From: Rostratula benghalensis
Taxonomy: Eukaryota; Chordata; Aves; Charadriiformes; Rostratulidae
Direction: 5' to 3'
DNA length: 64,000 bases
Assembly (NCBI GenBank): GCA_013399305.1
Contig: VXAI01000049.1
Span: 1,785,472-1,849,471, forward strand
Numbering within the stretch: position 1 is the stretch's first letter; every line of letters begins with the position of its first letter. Shown piece after piece: positions 1-14,513 of the stretch. A program made the translations under genes and the position numbers. Under the pieces are notes generated by a model. That model worked only from the letters and a program-made list of their open reading frames with translations, ran no database searches and was not told where the DNA came from.

Positions 1-2126
1 TTAACTACAATTTTTAATCAGATGAGATAACATCAAACATGTTTTGTAAATATACTAACAGCACCTTCAGAACAAATGTGTTTTATAGGTAGTAATTAAA
101 ATAAATATTTAATCTGTCATTGCACAAATAATGGCTGGCTGAGCATAGAGTAACTGTATTAATCATCTCAAAACCATGATGTAAGTAACTAATCAGTTCA
201 AAAGTAAAGCTGCTTTGGCTTCCCTATAAATTATGTAGTAACAGTCTCACTGACATCTTTCCTGACACTCTTTTCCCTCCTTACTCTCTTAGTAAATGTT
301 GTGTACACAATAAGAGAGTGTCTCTTCAGGATGACGAGAGCAGATACGGGTGAAGATGTTCTTTGATTCATTGCTTTCAAAGTTCCATTAGAGATAGCCA
401 TTTTCAGAGCTGTTAAAGGAGCAGAGCTTCCTGATGGTCACTGGGTTTGTTCTGTTCAGTCTTGACAGGATAAACAAATGAGGTGGGCAGCAGTTGAAAA
501 AAAGTGGCACAACCCAGAATCTTCAGTGAATGTGGTCATTAGGAGAACAGTTTTCTCATCAACACAGATCTTCAAGGGTTTGATCAGGATGTCTGATTCA
601 CTTGTGCTGAGGCAAAGGCTTCTTGTTACATATGTGTTACATATTGTGTCAGATCTTGATGTTTTGGCCCGTTGTTTCCTTAAAATAATCTCTGCAAAGG
701 AATCTTTCTTGATTATTATGAATGTTCAGTTTAGAGTTGTAACTATGCTATCCTGAGTCAAAGTTGTACGCCAGCTAGAGAGTTCAGTGAGTAAATCTTC
801 AGTGCCTGAGTGCATACATAGTTGTGCACGTGTCATTCAAATACGGAAGTCCTTCTGTTAAGTAAGACTAAGGTTTAAAAGTTTTCAGAACTAGGGCTTG
901 AAATGTAGGAGCTTCTGCCCTGCTCCTACTCTTCCCAGCCTCATACCAGTGATCCATGAAATAAACAATGTGCTGAACTATACAAAACTATCATCATCAC
1001 CTCACTTACTATTTAATAACAACCAGTTATTTTTACTGCCAGATACATGCTGAGATTTTGACGGTATTCATATAACATGCAACGGCCAGTAAGATTAATC
1101 ATAGACCTGTCTTCTTTAAAGATACCCATGAGGACAGAGTTCTGTGCCTGCTTTCAGTGTAAAGATGGCTTTCCCAACTGCAACTCACCTCAATGTATAT
1201 TCTTGCAAACCTTTCGTTTTTAATGTATCTATCTGCCTAATAAAAATGCTTTTTTCTGACATTGAAAAATTGAACGTATCAAGGTGTTACCAACCCACAC
1301 TTCCATTGCTACCATCTAGACTTTGGAAAGCCATTACACTCAGAACCAAAGATGCTATTAGAGCCTGACAAGGGCATATTGAGATACTTGGGCAGAGACT
1401 GCACAAATTCTCTTAAAAAAAATAATTGCATCATTTCAAACAGGCTTTGCAGTAGAAATAATTAGCAAGTGCTGGCTAATAGGGCATAATGGGGATCAGT
1501 CTGAGAGCTCAGAGAGGGTGCAGAACTTATGAGTGACCCAAAGATGTGTTCCCATCAAGGATAAAAGAAGCAACAACTAAATGTACCACCGAACCCAAAC
1601 AGACTACAGTTCAGGTGGTGTTTCTGAAAGGTGAAGAAAGTAAATCAATCTTACCCTCGGATGACACAACTTTTAATAGCTCTGCCAGGCAAGTCAGCGG
1701 TTACTACTACTACCATCTGCCTGCATTGTAGTTACGTGGTTCATTTCAAACACTGCAAGCTGTGTACTGTCCTAGCAAAAAAAAAAAAAAAACAACAAAA
1801 AAAACCCCAAAACAAAACAAAAAAAACCCCAAATCAACAATTGTCCCAGTCCTAAAGAATGGACAAACAATGTTCTGCAAAGTTTCTTGCTTAAGTGGGA
1901 GCTGTCTGGTCACTTCTGCAGAAAGAAACAGTGCTCTTACAAGCACATTTTTGCACACTTTTACAAGGAAGTCCCCCAGGCTTTTTCATGCCTGCTCAGC
2001 AGAGATGAGCTTGATTCTGTTAAGGTCTCTTTAAAGATACTTGTATGGAATGCTAAATGGAAACACTGGGTATAGTCCCTGTGCATCAGCAGAAGCCAAA
2101 GTAATACAAAAGATGATATTACTTTA
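1..2126. other. Intergenic, no gene seen
   Basis: AT-rich unique sequence. Frames are short and lack protein-like composition. Nothing but the A-rich tract near 1.8 kb stands out. Confidence 0.7.
1777..1834. repeat. A-rich / AAAAC low-complexity tract
   Basis: An A run of about 17, then AACAAC, AAAACCCC and similar A/C runs. Confidence 0.9.
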
Positions 2127-2830
2127 CAGAATGAATAATATGGGGCTGGAAGGGACCTCTGGAGATCATCTAGTCCAACCCCCCTGCCAAAGCAGGTCCC
2201 CTTAGAGCAGCAATGTGTCCAGGTGGGTTTGGAATGTCTCTAGTGACAGAGATTTCACCACCTCTCTGGGAAGCCCATCCCAGGGCTCTGCCACTCTCAA
2301 AGTGAAGAAGTTCCTCCTTGTGTTTAGGTGGAACTTACTACATTCAAGTTTGTGCCCATTTCTTCTTGTCCTGTCACTGGGCACCACTGAAAAAAGACTG
2401 GCCCCATCCTCTTGACAGGCATTCTTTAAGTATTTATAGGCGTTGATCAGATCCCCCCCTCAATCTTCTCCAGACTAAAAAGACCTAAGTCCCTCAGCCT
2501 TTCATCATAGGAGAGATGTTCTCATCATCCTTGTAGCCCTTTACTGTACTCTCTCGAGCAGGTCCCTGCCCTTGAACTGGGGAGCCCAGAACTGGACACA
2601 GTGCTCTGGATGGGGCCTCACCAGGGCAGAGTAGAGGGGAAGACTAGCCTTCCTTGGCCTGCTGGTCACACTCTTCTTGATGTTCCCCAGGATACCATTG
2701 GCCTTCTTGGCCACAAGAGCACATTGCTACCTCATGGTAATCCTGTTGTCCACCAGGACTCCTGGGTCTTTTTCCTCAGAGCTGCTTTCCATCAGGTCAG
2801 CCCCCAACCAGTACTGGTGCACTGGTGTCC
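2127..2830 (-). mobile_element. CR1 LINE fragment, 5'-truncated
   Basis: Read on the minus strand, the 5' part resembles the CR1 reverse-transcriptase C-terminus: a VQFWAP-like stretch near 2600, then [14 protein letters not shown] and [19 protein letters not shown] (2202-2387). It ends in the CR1 3' UTR block with GGTTGGACTAGATGATCTCC near 2175. The reading frame is interrupted, so it is inactive. The left border is sharp; the right border is approximate. Confidence 0.92.
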
Positions 2831-5800
2831 TCTCTGGGTTCATTCAGTTTTGGGAAATACTTTGGAGGAATGATGCTTTTGTTTCAGTGCAGAATGGGAT
2901 GGGGAGTGGGGAAATCAGACCAGTGTTAAGTCCTGAGGACCCACCACTGATAGTCATCCTCTGAACTGCCACTGATCTGAGTACATGCTTGGCATGCAGA
3001 AGATGCAAATTCAGAATTGAGCATTACAGGGCACTGGAGTCGGATCTCCAAATCCCTGACTATATTTTTTTTTTTTAAATCACTAGAGTCTTGGCTGTTG
3101 CAGCATGAGCCTGATTCATGTTGTGCCCTAGGAATCCGAATTTCCGTCTTTGGTCAGCAGCAGCTGAAAGCCCTGGCTCCTCTGCACACACCAGGTGTGT
3201 GGGGGTTGGTACCAGTCCTCTGCACAGGCCCATCCACACATTCCAGAGGTCAAAAGCTGCAGGGCCTGGAGCACCAGGTCCCAGCACAAAGTCACCTTTG
3301 TAATAATACAGGGAAAGTTTGTGTCCCCTCCCTGCATGGCCTAAATTGTTTTATCTAACCCACAGTAAGTCACAATATAGGCGTGATACAGGCAAAGCTG
3401 GCCAATTTTTTAAATGCAAATTAACAGAAAAGCAATAATTAGGTGCCTTTGACCCTGTGTGAGAACAGCCAAATGTTGAGTCTGTTTTTCCAGAGCTGAA
3501 GCTCTGCTGTGTACATTACAGTGCTGTTTAATAGCGCACACACAAGGGAGGGATAGCTTCGCCAGGCACCAGTGCTGAGTCAAGTGTGCGCCGTAAGGTC
3601 TCGCTTCCTTTCTCATGGCTCTCTTGCCTTTGAAGTTAAGCTGCAGCAGGCTCAGCTGTGCTCAGCAGGAGGGCCAAAGGTTTGAATATTCAGATTTCAT
3701 CTCTGTTTATAGAGTGGGCTTTTGAGATGTAGGAATTCGGTTACATTGTCCGGTGCCTGGGGGAAGGGTTGCTGAGGTTGTTAATGGGTCCCGAGGAGCT
3801 TCGGCCGTTACACTAACCACTGTAGGCCCCTTCTGCTCATGCCAGACATTAATGGCCACATGGACCTAGATGCACGTTTAACAGACCTTTTTAATTGCCT
3901 CTCTGATTTTACTTCTGGTTGTTTCATAGTGGCTGCATGCTGCAGCAGGCAGTATGTAGTCTATTCAATTTAATTAGTTTTGGTTTAAAGTTGATTTCGG
4001 TGCGCTCTGGCTTTCTGCAGTAGCTGACTCATGCATATGAAGTCTCCTTGGTTTCTAGAAGGAAAAAAGTATGAAACTTGATAATGGAACATGAAAGCCG
4101 TGGATTTTCTAAGCCCCGTGTGCTTCTTAACCTCTTAGGTAGACATGTGTGTAATAGCCCAATTAATGAGTGGCCAGGAAGGGAAAGCAGAAGAGTACCC
4201 GCCTGCCCTGTCCTTTCATTCCAGGTCCAGATAGGCAGAAGAGAATTTTTAGTTTTCTGCTAAATGACTTGGAAAGAACATATTAAAGCCTCACAAATCA
4301 GAAGTCTGGAAAGTCCTGTGATGCAGGAGGCTGCTGCAAACCTCCATGAGGTGTGCAACAGTAGGTAGGACTGGGAGTAAGGCTGCTGCTTCTGATAAAA
4401 GTGTTATAAAAAGTATGCTGTGACAAAGGAATGCATCCCTGCCCTGTTTGTTTCATGAAGGGACCCTCTTTTCAATTACAGAAAAATTAGCAGCTTTCAA
4501 GCAGTATGTGACAGTTAGTGTGGAGCTATGTGCACAGCCAGGGAAGAGGCAGGCTTGCCAATGGTTTGTTGCCTGTCAACAGAGTGTGGTAGAGTGTAGC
4601 TGGGGCAGACCTGTGACTCCTTTCTGCCTCTGGGCCCTATTGGAAGCTAGAGTTGTCTTCACAGTTATTCCTGCCCTTTTCCTTCTCATGTGGGCAGCTG
4701 TTTCCCATTCTTTACCAAGCATTGATAAATGAGTGAGTAGGAACAGAAATATTGAACTGGATGTGCTGGTTTAGCTCTGGATAATTCTAGGGTCCATGCA
4801 GCATAATTAAGGGTCAACATGCTCCTTGGTACTTAAGGTCATTCTGTGTATTTGAAGTCGCACCTTACATTTTCCCTGCTCAGGAGGAAGTCAAGTGTTC
4901 TAAATGAATGAACGGACCTATTTTACCTCTGGAAACCCACTTTTTTTCCAGTAAACTGTGGGCACTACCCATTAGGAGATGGTGCTCGGGGCTGCATACA
5001 GTTGCAGTGCTATACAGAGCAATGTAATATATTTGCATAGAGTATACACTACTCTCTGTGCCTTTTCTTTACCTATCTTATCCTATACAAAATAACTAAA
5101 CAGCCACAGGACAGGTGTTGTTACAATAATTAATATAGTTTCAGTGGCTGGCAGAGGGGGCTCACATTGAGCCAAGTGTGAAACAAGCAACTGCTATTAA
5201 AAGTAAGACATTAAAGCAGAATTCCATCAATTTGCTGTTTGGTTTTTTAAATATTCATAAAAATACATTTCTCGAGGCATCGGGGATAGAAATGAAAGGA
5301 AGGACAACTAACATCCGCATCTTCTCCATGTGATTAGAGTATTTGCATCAAATACTTTATTATGAAGGCTGGAGAACAAGAAAAGCACATTCAGCGTCAT
5401 ATGTTATGGCACAATCCCTCTCTGGTGGAGCAAACAATGGGACCATTATACAAGCTGACATATTTTTTGTTTCTAATATATTCTGCTCCTTTGTGTCTGT
5501 GTGTGCTTAAATAGCAGGCACAGATGTACTGTTTCCAAAGGTCTTTGACTTGTCATGAGAATACTGTCTTTACCAGTAAAATAAATTGATTACTAGTGAC
5601 AATGTTAACTATTATACAAAGAACGCAGCTCTGGTGGGCTTTGTTAGATTGTAAAGAAAAGGTGATTATTTCTTCCTTATGACAGTTTGAAAGGTTTGCC
5701 ATGTGGATATGGAAAGATTTTTCTCATGAATATGCAGAGGTATATGGCAACAGGCCGGGTAGCCACATCTTCAAATTGACCGTTGGCTGTGATTGAGTTA

Positions 5801-6540
5801 GGAGAAGAAGAAATACATGAGACAAATGTACAAAATGTACAAAAGCAGCATGGGAGGTGGCTGTTAAAACATTCAGTTGTGAGAATATTGTGAAATATCA
5901 GCTTTAGGGTATGATATCAGATTGATGACATAATTACAGGCAAAGCAGTGCCAAGTGGGATGATGCTCAGTGCATCAGGTTCATGGTAAGGCCACAGAAT
6001 TCTTTAATACTTATGCCTAGGGATTATTCCTTTGTGCTGTACTCTTTTGCCCTCTGAGCAGTGACATCAGGAAACTGACCTATGACACAAGGCAATACAC
6101 CTTCCTTATCAAGACATGTTGCAATTTTTCTGGGAAGCAGTACAGTTTGCTGAAAAAAACCCAACAATCCATACAGGTGTTGCAGCACATTACAGGGCAG
6201 AGAAATTAATGGAAAAACAGAGAAAAAAAAGAAAGAAAAGAAAAAGAAAAACAGATACAAAATACCTACTTGTTATATTACAGTGGCTTTTCAGATATTT
6301 TTTTCGTTTACAAATTGAAAGATTATAAAAGGCCCACTTAGAGTAAAACTTTTACTAGAACCTTTACATTTGCACAGGTTTCTGCTCTGAAATGTATTCA
6401 GGAAGTTCTCATTCTGCAGATCTCACGTTAAAATAATTTGGGATCTTTTCCAATCTAATTTAAACTGCTGCAAATATTTTGTGTAATGAGATTGGAAACT
6501 ATCCATTTGCTCCCCTTAGAAAATGCTCCGAGTTCTCCCT

Positions 6541-6633
6541 TGATTGCAGTTCAGATCATGCTGCTAAACACCAATTTAGAACACAAATCAGACTTCTTGT
6601 TGATTGCAGTTCAATTCACGCTGCTAAATACCA
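6541..6633. repeat. Diverged 60-bp tandem duplication
   Basis: TGATTGCAGTTCA at 6541 recurs at 6601, and GCTGCTAAACACCA at 6560 recurs as GCTGCTAAATACCA at 6620. The period is exactly 60 with a few substitutions. Confidence 0.7.
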
Positions 6634-9025
6634 GTTCTCTGATCAGCAAGATGCTGCTCTACAGGCTGTGACCTGGGCTTCCCAAAGCCATGGATGCATC
6701 ATTTTTACATAGGTTGCATTACTAAAATTATAGATCCAGACTATCAAATCATAATTAGGTATACAATTCTTACTAGATCATACAGCAAACCTTCCCTTTT
6801 TTATTGAAATGGTTTTTAGTGATTCATTTAGTATTAGTGACAACTATGCGTTCCTTTGGCACATGCAATCTGCCTTTCCTTTAAATCATTAACTCTTGAT
6901 CAATTTTCTATGACATCATTAATGCATTTAATCTTCCTCCTGGTTAGGAGACTTTTTCCTAGATTAATTCTTTCTCAGGTTACTGAACGTTTTTTGGTTT
7001 TCCTTACTGTTCAAAATGCTGAGAGTTTTCACAATTGGTCTTTAGGTCAGGCTGAAGGAGACAGAAGGATTCTTTCCTCAAATCTAGATCCTATGGCAGC
7101 ATCTTGCTGATGAGGCATCTTTTTCCTGTTCTTGACTGTTAAATCCCTCCTGGAGTCGCATAGCCATAGTTATGCCATTTCACATCAGCACTCTTGGATT
7201 TGATTCCTGTCTTTGCCCCAGCACTGTTTTTCCCTTCCTCGTGTCCTCTACAGCACCTTCAGGCCCAGCGTCTTTGTAGACTGCTAGCGGTGTTCTGTAC
7301 GAGTGCTCTGCAGCACCTACTGGTGGCATATTTCCTTCTGAAAATAAGCTCACAAGTGACATTTGCCCCTGCTCCACCACAGGAATCTCTGAGAAAGATC
7401 GTGGCATATTCCTATATTCCTATATTTGTTCTGTGATCAACAGTAGAATATGGTATATGGCAGAAGCTGCTGGTTGTGATTGGTGTCTTCTTGCTAGAAG
7501 TATGCTGAACATGAACAAATGACCACAGACCAGACATGTTTCATTTTCATAGGCTCATCCACCTTCTGATAAGACAAGAATCAATGAATCACAGCATGTT
7601 AGTTCTGCAGAGTCACGGTGTTATTTCAATACGACACTCTCCCTAAGATAGCATAAAGCTTAATTTTTGAAAGTGTCAAAATACATGATCCCCGTGGACA
7701 AGAACTGGGAGGCTGTGATTTGTTGCTCCTTTTGAACTAAATTCTTAGTCTATAAAAGCTTTGTTACACATAGTAGGTGTTCCTCAAATCTTCTGTGCAG
7801 TTCAAATCTAGACATAGACTTAAAATATGACTTTAATAGGGTATTTAATTTCTTATCTGTGTCATGTGTAGAAATGGACATGGAAACACAGCACACACAC
7901 ACCCAAACCCTCATTGCCTTTAGGAAAAGGTTTGATTAGAAAATTTCTATAAACAGGTGTATTTTTCAAGGCAAGTGAGTTATCTAATTCTCAGACTATC
8001 TTGACTCTTCACTCTTCCCAGCCCCCACTTCTATAGTGCTTTCAAAACTTCAAGTGAAATCTATTGCATTTTTATAGGCTGTAGAGTTACCCCTATACCT
8101 TTTAGGAAGACTGGGATTTTGAACTTCTTCCGGTTCTCTTCATCATCATCCTCTTCTTCATGTACTTACCCAGCCTTCCTTAGGCTTCCCCTCAGCCTGG
8201 CTCTTTTCTGATTTTCGAATTTAAATCTGCTAAACTCCTATCTACGTCCACTCTGTCTCTGTTAATTGATGCTCTTAAAACACAAAATATGCCATAAACA
8301 GCAGCATTCAAAAAAAGAACAGCTTTCAAAGCAAGGAAGTGAAAAAAATTTGCAACCTTTCTGCACTACTCTTCTGATTAATAAACCCGCTTTACTCTGT
8401 ATGTTTTCAAATTGCTGAGAATTTATTATAAACCCTGTAAAAAAACAGGTTCTTACTGAAATCCCACAGAGACTTGGATGGGACAGACTCAAAACTGAAT
8501 GAAAGATGGAACGTGATATTAAAGAAGCATGAGACCAAGTTTGCTTTGTCATAGCAATTTCTAATCAGGCCTTATGTATCATGTGGGCGTATTTGTAATG
8601 AAAATTTTCTCATGAAATAAGAGAAAGCATAAAATGTTCATTCAAAAGCATGTACCAGCTGCATATATTGTATTAATATAAAGACAGATATACCTAATCA
8701 GGGGTTCGCATTTCAAACCAGTAGGCCTAACAGCTTCTGAGATATAAGTAAATGAAAATTCATGATTCTGTATTGTGCCCAAGAGCCAGCTTTACTGCTA
8801 TTGCCATATAATTATTTATAGCTGCAAACTATCAAATGGAATTGCTTACCACCACCTTACTATATGTGGTAATTGATGTGAAGTGAGGCATTGTGTCCCC
8901 TGCTGACCCCAGCGTACTGAAAGTCAGATGGATTATATCTAACTCAATTATGATTGATATTATCAAAATCCGCGAAGCACAACATGGTATAACAGGCTTT
9001 CTAAGTGTATCTATTGATTGTTTCT

Positions 9026-9053
9026 CTGTGTGTGCGTGTGCGTGTGCATGTGT
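9026..9053. repeat. GT/GC-rich microsatellite
   Basis: Alternating purine-pyrimidine run made of GTGTGC-type units; Z-DNA-prone type of sequence. Confidence 0.8.
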
Positions 9054-11680
9054 TTTCCAAGGCTGTTGCAATGGAGCTGTCTCTAGGGAAAAGAAGAGCA
9101 GTCTTGCTAATAAATTCCATGTGTAAATATATATTTCTGGTGGCTTAACTCGCCCTTATTGCCTCATAGGGATTGCCAGAACTTGTACTAGAAAAGCCTG
9201 GTTTCAATGACTAAGAATTTTGCTACAGTAAGAAAATTTGCCAGTCTGCTGGATGGGGTTGAAAATTAAACTATTCTCTGATCTGCTTAGCTGTGATTAG
9301 AGCAGAACAAGAATTCCTGTGTTCCCGTTCTTGATTTTGCTGTGGCTGTGCCTTTCTCAGTCCATCAGAGCACAGCAGTGGCTATGCTCTGTGCAAGCAT
9401 CTAGCCTTACATCATGTCTCCTGCAGATGTTTGCAAAAAAACCCATAAGGCTGGAGCAACCAAATAAAGCCTTCTTCATTGCATTCTTACTATTTCCTGC
9501 AAGCTGAAGTTCGGGGACTGCTGTTTATATCTGCATCATTGTGTTTAATAAGCCTTGATGGACATTTTTTGACTGAATTTTCTCTTGTCACCTCCTGAAC
9601 CCACACAGAATTTTATCATCCAAATCTTATCATCCATGGAAGTCTATTTTGATTAAAGAGGAACCATATCAAGAAATATATTTTTCCATATACCTACTGC
9701 TTTGTTATTTCACAGGTTGCTCCCTAATCAGTACAGGATGAGAAATGGTGGCTATTTATTCCCATTTCATCTTTTCCATCTTAAGGCATGTTTTCATATG
9801 CCCCACAAACCCTCCCTCAAGCTTTTTTTTCCTAATCAAAGGAATCCAAGCTGTTTAATCTTTCAGAAACCATTCCAAAATACTGCATGTACATACTGTT
9901 TTTCTCTGGGGTATTCTGTAATACCATGTTGGAGATCAAACACTGCAGAGGTGACACCAGTCAGGAGTGCCATGTATATAGAAAGGTTTTTTCCATTCCT
10001 CACCAAAGCATTGAGTTAGTGTTTACCACCCGTACGGACTCTCTTACTTTCCTAGGTGATAATAAATTATGTAGAGTCTCATACTGGGTTTCTGGTTTGG
10101 GGTATTGTTTTCTCCTCCCATCCCTCCACCTGTGCAATGTTTTCTTTTGTCAGCTTCTTGTCTCTTTAGCCGTTTTATTATCAAGTTGCTCAGCGATTCT
10201 TCTCCAAATTTAAGACTCTTCAGCTTAAGTTTTGAGTGTCCCAGCAAATGGTTAAATCATGGCCAGAATATGCACTCCTCTATTTTTCCAAGTGAATTAT
10301 GAATACGTTACGGCTCAGGCCCCCAGTAAGGAGCTCCATAGGAAGGTGCATTCCCTTCATCACGAAAAATCAGTTATTTAGTCATACTTTAGTGACCAGC
10401 ATGTAGGATGGATGAATTCATATGCTGGCAGAGAGGGTTTACAACTTTGCCTGCCCTTTTTCTGATTTTGTTTTTAAGTTTTGCAGTGGCCTGGATGCAA
10501 CGTGGTTCATTAAATAGGGCTTGGGAATTCAACAAGAAATCTCACTGGCCTGTTCAGTGGACTGATTTTGAGAGGAGCATCCAAAGAGTTAATTCTTGCA
10601 AGATTATAAAGTTGCAACAACTGAATGTCCAATCAGTGTACAATTGGAACATTGTTCTCCAGCTATTTGGCAGTTGATAGGAAGATCTACAAAAAAGTTC
10701 TTTGAGGTGTCCTAATGGGAAGTCTGGATGGCTTCATAGGAAGTAACAATTATAATTCCAGATATTGATGTTTTAGAGATTTTCATTCATTTAAATACAA
10801 GTTGTTGTTATTCTTATTAGCAATGTATATGTTTACCTAACGGGGTTTCTGTAAAGTTCCTCCTCTTTTTCTCAGTCTCTCAGGAATTTCCCAGGACTGC
10901 ACAAAGCAGGCATGGGGCTGACCTTTGCCTCTGGGCTACCAGAAGTTAGGTTAGTAATCTTGCCTTCTTCCCTGTAGGAATGTACCTGGGAGACTGCAAA
11001 TGCTGACCGGCATTACTGACCGGCTGTCAGGCAGCCCTTTTGAGTCAAGAGCAGTCCGTAGGCACCTGTAGCCATTTTAATACTAAAGTAAAGGGGAGTT
11101 ACATTTGCTCTCCCACCCTACCAGACCACCCATGTATCAGACCTCTTGAACAGATGGGTCAATGTGAGTTCTTAGGCCTGTGGAGTTTCAAAATCATAGA
11201 TCAGTTCAGATTAGCTGTCAAAATATGAAATGACATAGAAAATGCAGTTTATTATTTTCTCCATAGTCATTTTCTTCATAGAAATAAGCAAATCACACTA
11301 TCCTTCAATTAGTACTTACATAGAACAATGAAGGAAGTTGAAGTTTCTGCACTGTAAGCAATACCTCCTCTTTGTGTAGCCATCAACATTTAGTGAACTA
11401 AAGAAATAAACACCATTATTAGAAGAGTCAATAGCCATTTCACAATAGAAAATTCACAGAGCTGTGAAGTTACTTGCTTACTGTTCATTCTTCTAGGGAT
11501 GTACATGATGCATCTAGTTCCAGAATGCCTGTAATGCGCTACCTAGGACATGTTGATAGCATACCTAGCTTGTGTTCCTCACCTCAGAAAAGCAATATGC
11601 TACCAATTCTACTGCTATCTCTATTTAAATCCAGATGGAATAGTATTCATGGGGGCTGTATCCTCAATACCTTCCAAGTT

Positions 11681-11721
11681 CTCTTCTCTATAAAAAGTTC
11701 TCTCTTCTCTATAAAAGTTCT
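11681..11721. repeat. Two tandem copies of a 21-bp TATA-containing unit
   Basis: CTCTTCTCTATAAAAAGTTCT is followed at once by a copy lacking one A. Confidence 0.85.
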
Positions 11722-14467
11722 GCATCTTCCTTATACAATACTGAGATCTTAGGGAAAGATCTCTTGCTCTTGTTTTACTGGTAAAGGAGTATTACTTAAC
11801 CTAGCATGTGGATGAACTTGCATTTCCTGACTTGGCCATTCAGAACAAAAAAACCATCTGTCTTTGAGTGAGCCATAAAAGTCAAGATGTCTATATCACA
11901 CTTCAGTTTTGATTCCAAATGTCAGCTAGTGAGTAGGTAACTGGCTGTGGGATTCTCAAGCACTTTAACCCCGGTAACTTTCATGCTTCTATGGCATATG
12001 ACATGGAGTGCACATGCCAGTGGCTGACCCACTGTTTAACAGTGATTCACCACTGGAAATAGTCTTTGAAATTCATAAATTCAAGGCAAGCCTGTTTTAT
12101 GGGGACTGATAATGCTGTATTAGTTGCTGGAAGTTAATGAGGTCCTGTGTTTGAGTACAACCAGATTAAAATGAAAAACGAACCACATTACATTCTGTTT
12201 CGACAATTATTATCAGTTGGTTGTAATATAAATATGCAAATTTTTCAGCTTGAACTTTAACATCCTCTGTAGAGACCATTCATCTCTTTAAAGTATTAAT
12301 TTAAGTTGTAAAAGGATCCATACATCATTGCATGTCATTTTGAAAACAAATATTAATCAATTTTACACTCTGAATTGCCACTGTGCAAGTGTAATGTCCA
12401 TTATTTTGGAGCAAGTCAGTGGCAAGAAATTAACATATTCATTCTTGGCTTAAGAAATCATATGATAATACAAGTACAACACAAGAAATTCAAAAGACTT
12501 AAGACCTTATCATCATCTATTCAGTGGCAAAAAGCCTGCCTTTGCATTCTCAATGCATTGGTATGCAGATTAGGAATATGTTTCTCATTCCTATCAGTAT
12601 AACCTTGAAAGCTGGTGACAGCTGAAGTGTAGTCATAAGTTTTCTGTTCCAACAGAAAAATAGAAAGAGAAAAGGCAAGAAAATGAGTGTAAAGGATACA
12701 GCAATTTCAAGTTTTATGATAAGCTTCTTGATAGTGTATCTGACTACTTAGCTAGACTGTACTGAGTGGGTATGTAGCTTGGAAATGTGTTATCTCTAGA
12801 TTTAGCTAGAGTTGTAATTGCTATAAAAGAATGTTCATATTTCTGATATGACAGACCTAAACCCATCTTCTATTAGGTAACACAGGAAGTAGTTGAAGGT
12901 GCTTCCATGTTAAATATTGTGAAGGACACCAAGTTTTAGATCAGCTGTCTCCCAGAAAAAGGTTTCCGCTTGGAAAGCAAGCAGTCCCAGACAAACACTG
13001 TGCCAAAAGCCCTGTCCTACTGAAATAAGAAGTAAGCAATGTCTGCAATTTGGGTTGTTTGCCTCTTTCTTCTGAGGAAATCATAGAGACTGAATTATTG
13101 TTTTACAGTCAGAATTGACATAGGCAAAGACAGAAGGTTAAACCTTGCTAAAGCTTTTCCATTGTAGGTGTATATCCTTGCTCAGCAGTGGTTGCTCTTT
13201 CACAGGCTCGAGTCTCTCAATGATGAAGGTGAATCCCAGCTAACGTCAATGGGAATGCTGCTTCCACTTCAGAAGAGAGAGCTGGAGACTTCTAGAATGC
13301 CGTTTCTGAGCTCCAAGACAACAGGTAGAGAAAAGACTAGCTGTGCAGATAGCCCCCTCATAACTACCTCATCTTTGTTAATTATGCAAAATCGAGCTCT
13401 TTGACATAATTGGCCTGGCAGAGGTTATACATAAGCTCCCTCTAGTGGATTATTAAGCAAGAATTTCTAAAAGCACACATCTTTTCTCCAAGCATTTTCT
13501 GGCACTCAGTGTGAATGTGAGAATACTATAGGCACTTTGCTGTTCCCATGTGGTTGTCTCTGTCCCCCTGCTTGCTGCCTCAGGAAGGTCTGTGAAGCAT
13601 CATTGGCCATAAACCTACGGTTATAAAGCAAGACAACTGCAGCATTTTTTGGCTGAGTTTACTGTTCTTCTTCACTCCTTGGCTGGGTCAGTTTGATTGC
13701 TGCTTCAGAATACTGATGCTTCTTAATCATCTCCCTTTGTTTTCTGGTTAAGTGAATGGGTGAATAATTTGCCACACATTCTCTGTCAATCCAATATATT
13801 GTGAAAGGACAGTTGGAACAATACACACACTCTTCGTTTCATAAATTTGTCATTACAGCATAATCAGATCATTTGCACTTAACCTGCTTTTGCACAGGCT
13901 ATTTCTATATTCCTGAAAAAGCGCACTAGTTACAGTGTTCTGTCTCGCTATGTTCCTGGGTGTTTACTTAGACTCAAACTGCAAAAGAAATGCTCAAGGC
14001 ACTTGTGTTTCTTGTTTGCACGGTTCGTGCAGGTCAGAGGAAAATCATAAAGAGTACACGTGCAAATGGCCGGATGAAAATGCAACAATACATCAGATAT
14101 GTCAACCGGATTTAGGATTATAACAGACATGTAAGCAATTAGGGTATTTGCTAGTTCAAAATACTCACATGAATGAACCCACATTATCTTCTGAAAAGCA
14201 TAATAATATGTAATTGCAGTAACAATTCCTCTTCCATTATCTCCTAGACATCAACAGTGTGTACGTTCTATAATATCCTGCACAATTGATAGCAGGCAAG
14301 CTCCTCAGTAAGAGAAATACTCCCAGATGTGGTAATGTCCCAACACTGCGGCTGCTACCTAATATTAAAGAATTACAGTAGAAATGTTTCAATAACAAAG
14401 TAGAAGCATTTCAGTTTTTATGTGGCATAGATTGCCACAGACACTGCCAAGCAGCTTTATAGAGTTC

Positions 14468-14513
14468 TAAATCTTCATTCAATGCCCCTTTACATCATTT
14501 GAATGAAGATTTA
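14468..14513. repeat. Perfect 15-bp inverted repeat, 16-nt spacer
   Basis: TAAATCTTCATTCAA (14468-14482) is matched by its reverse complement at 14499-14513. Confidence 0.95.

Noticed and set aside
2202..2387. 61-codon frame with retrotransposon similarity taken as a gene
   Set aside because: It is the end of the decayed CR1 reverse-transcriptase frame, not a host gene.
4760..4780. TGTGCTGGTTTAG resembling the start of some avian LTRs
   Set aside because: No matching LTR end, target duplication or internal retroviral sequence follows.
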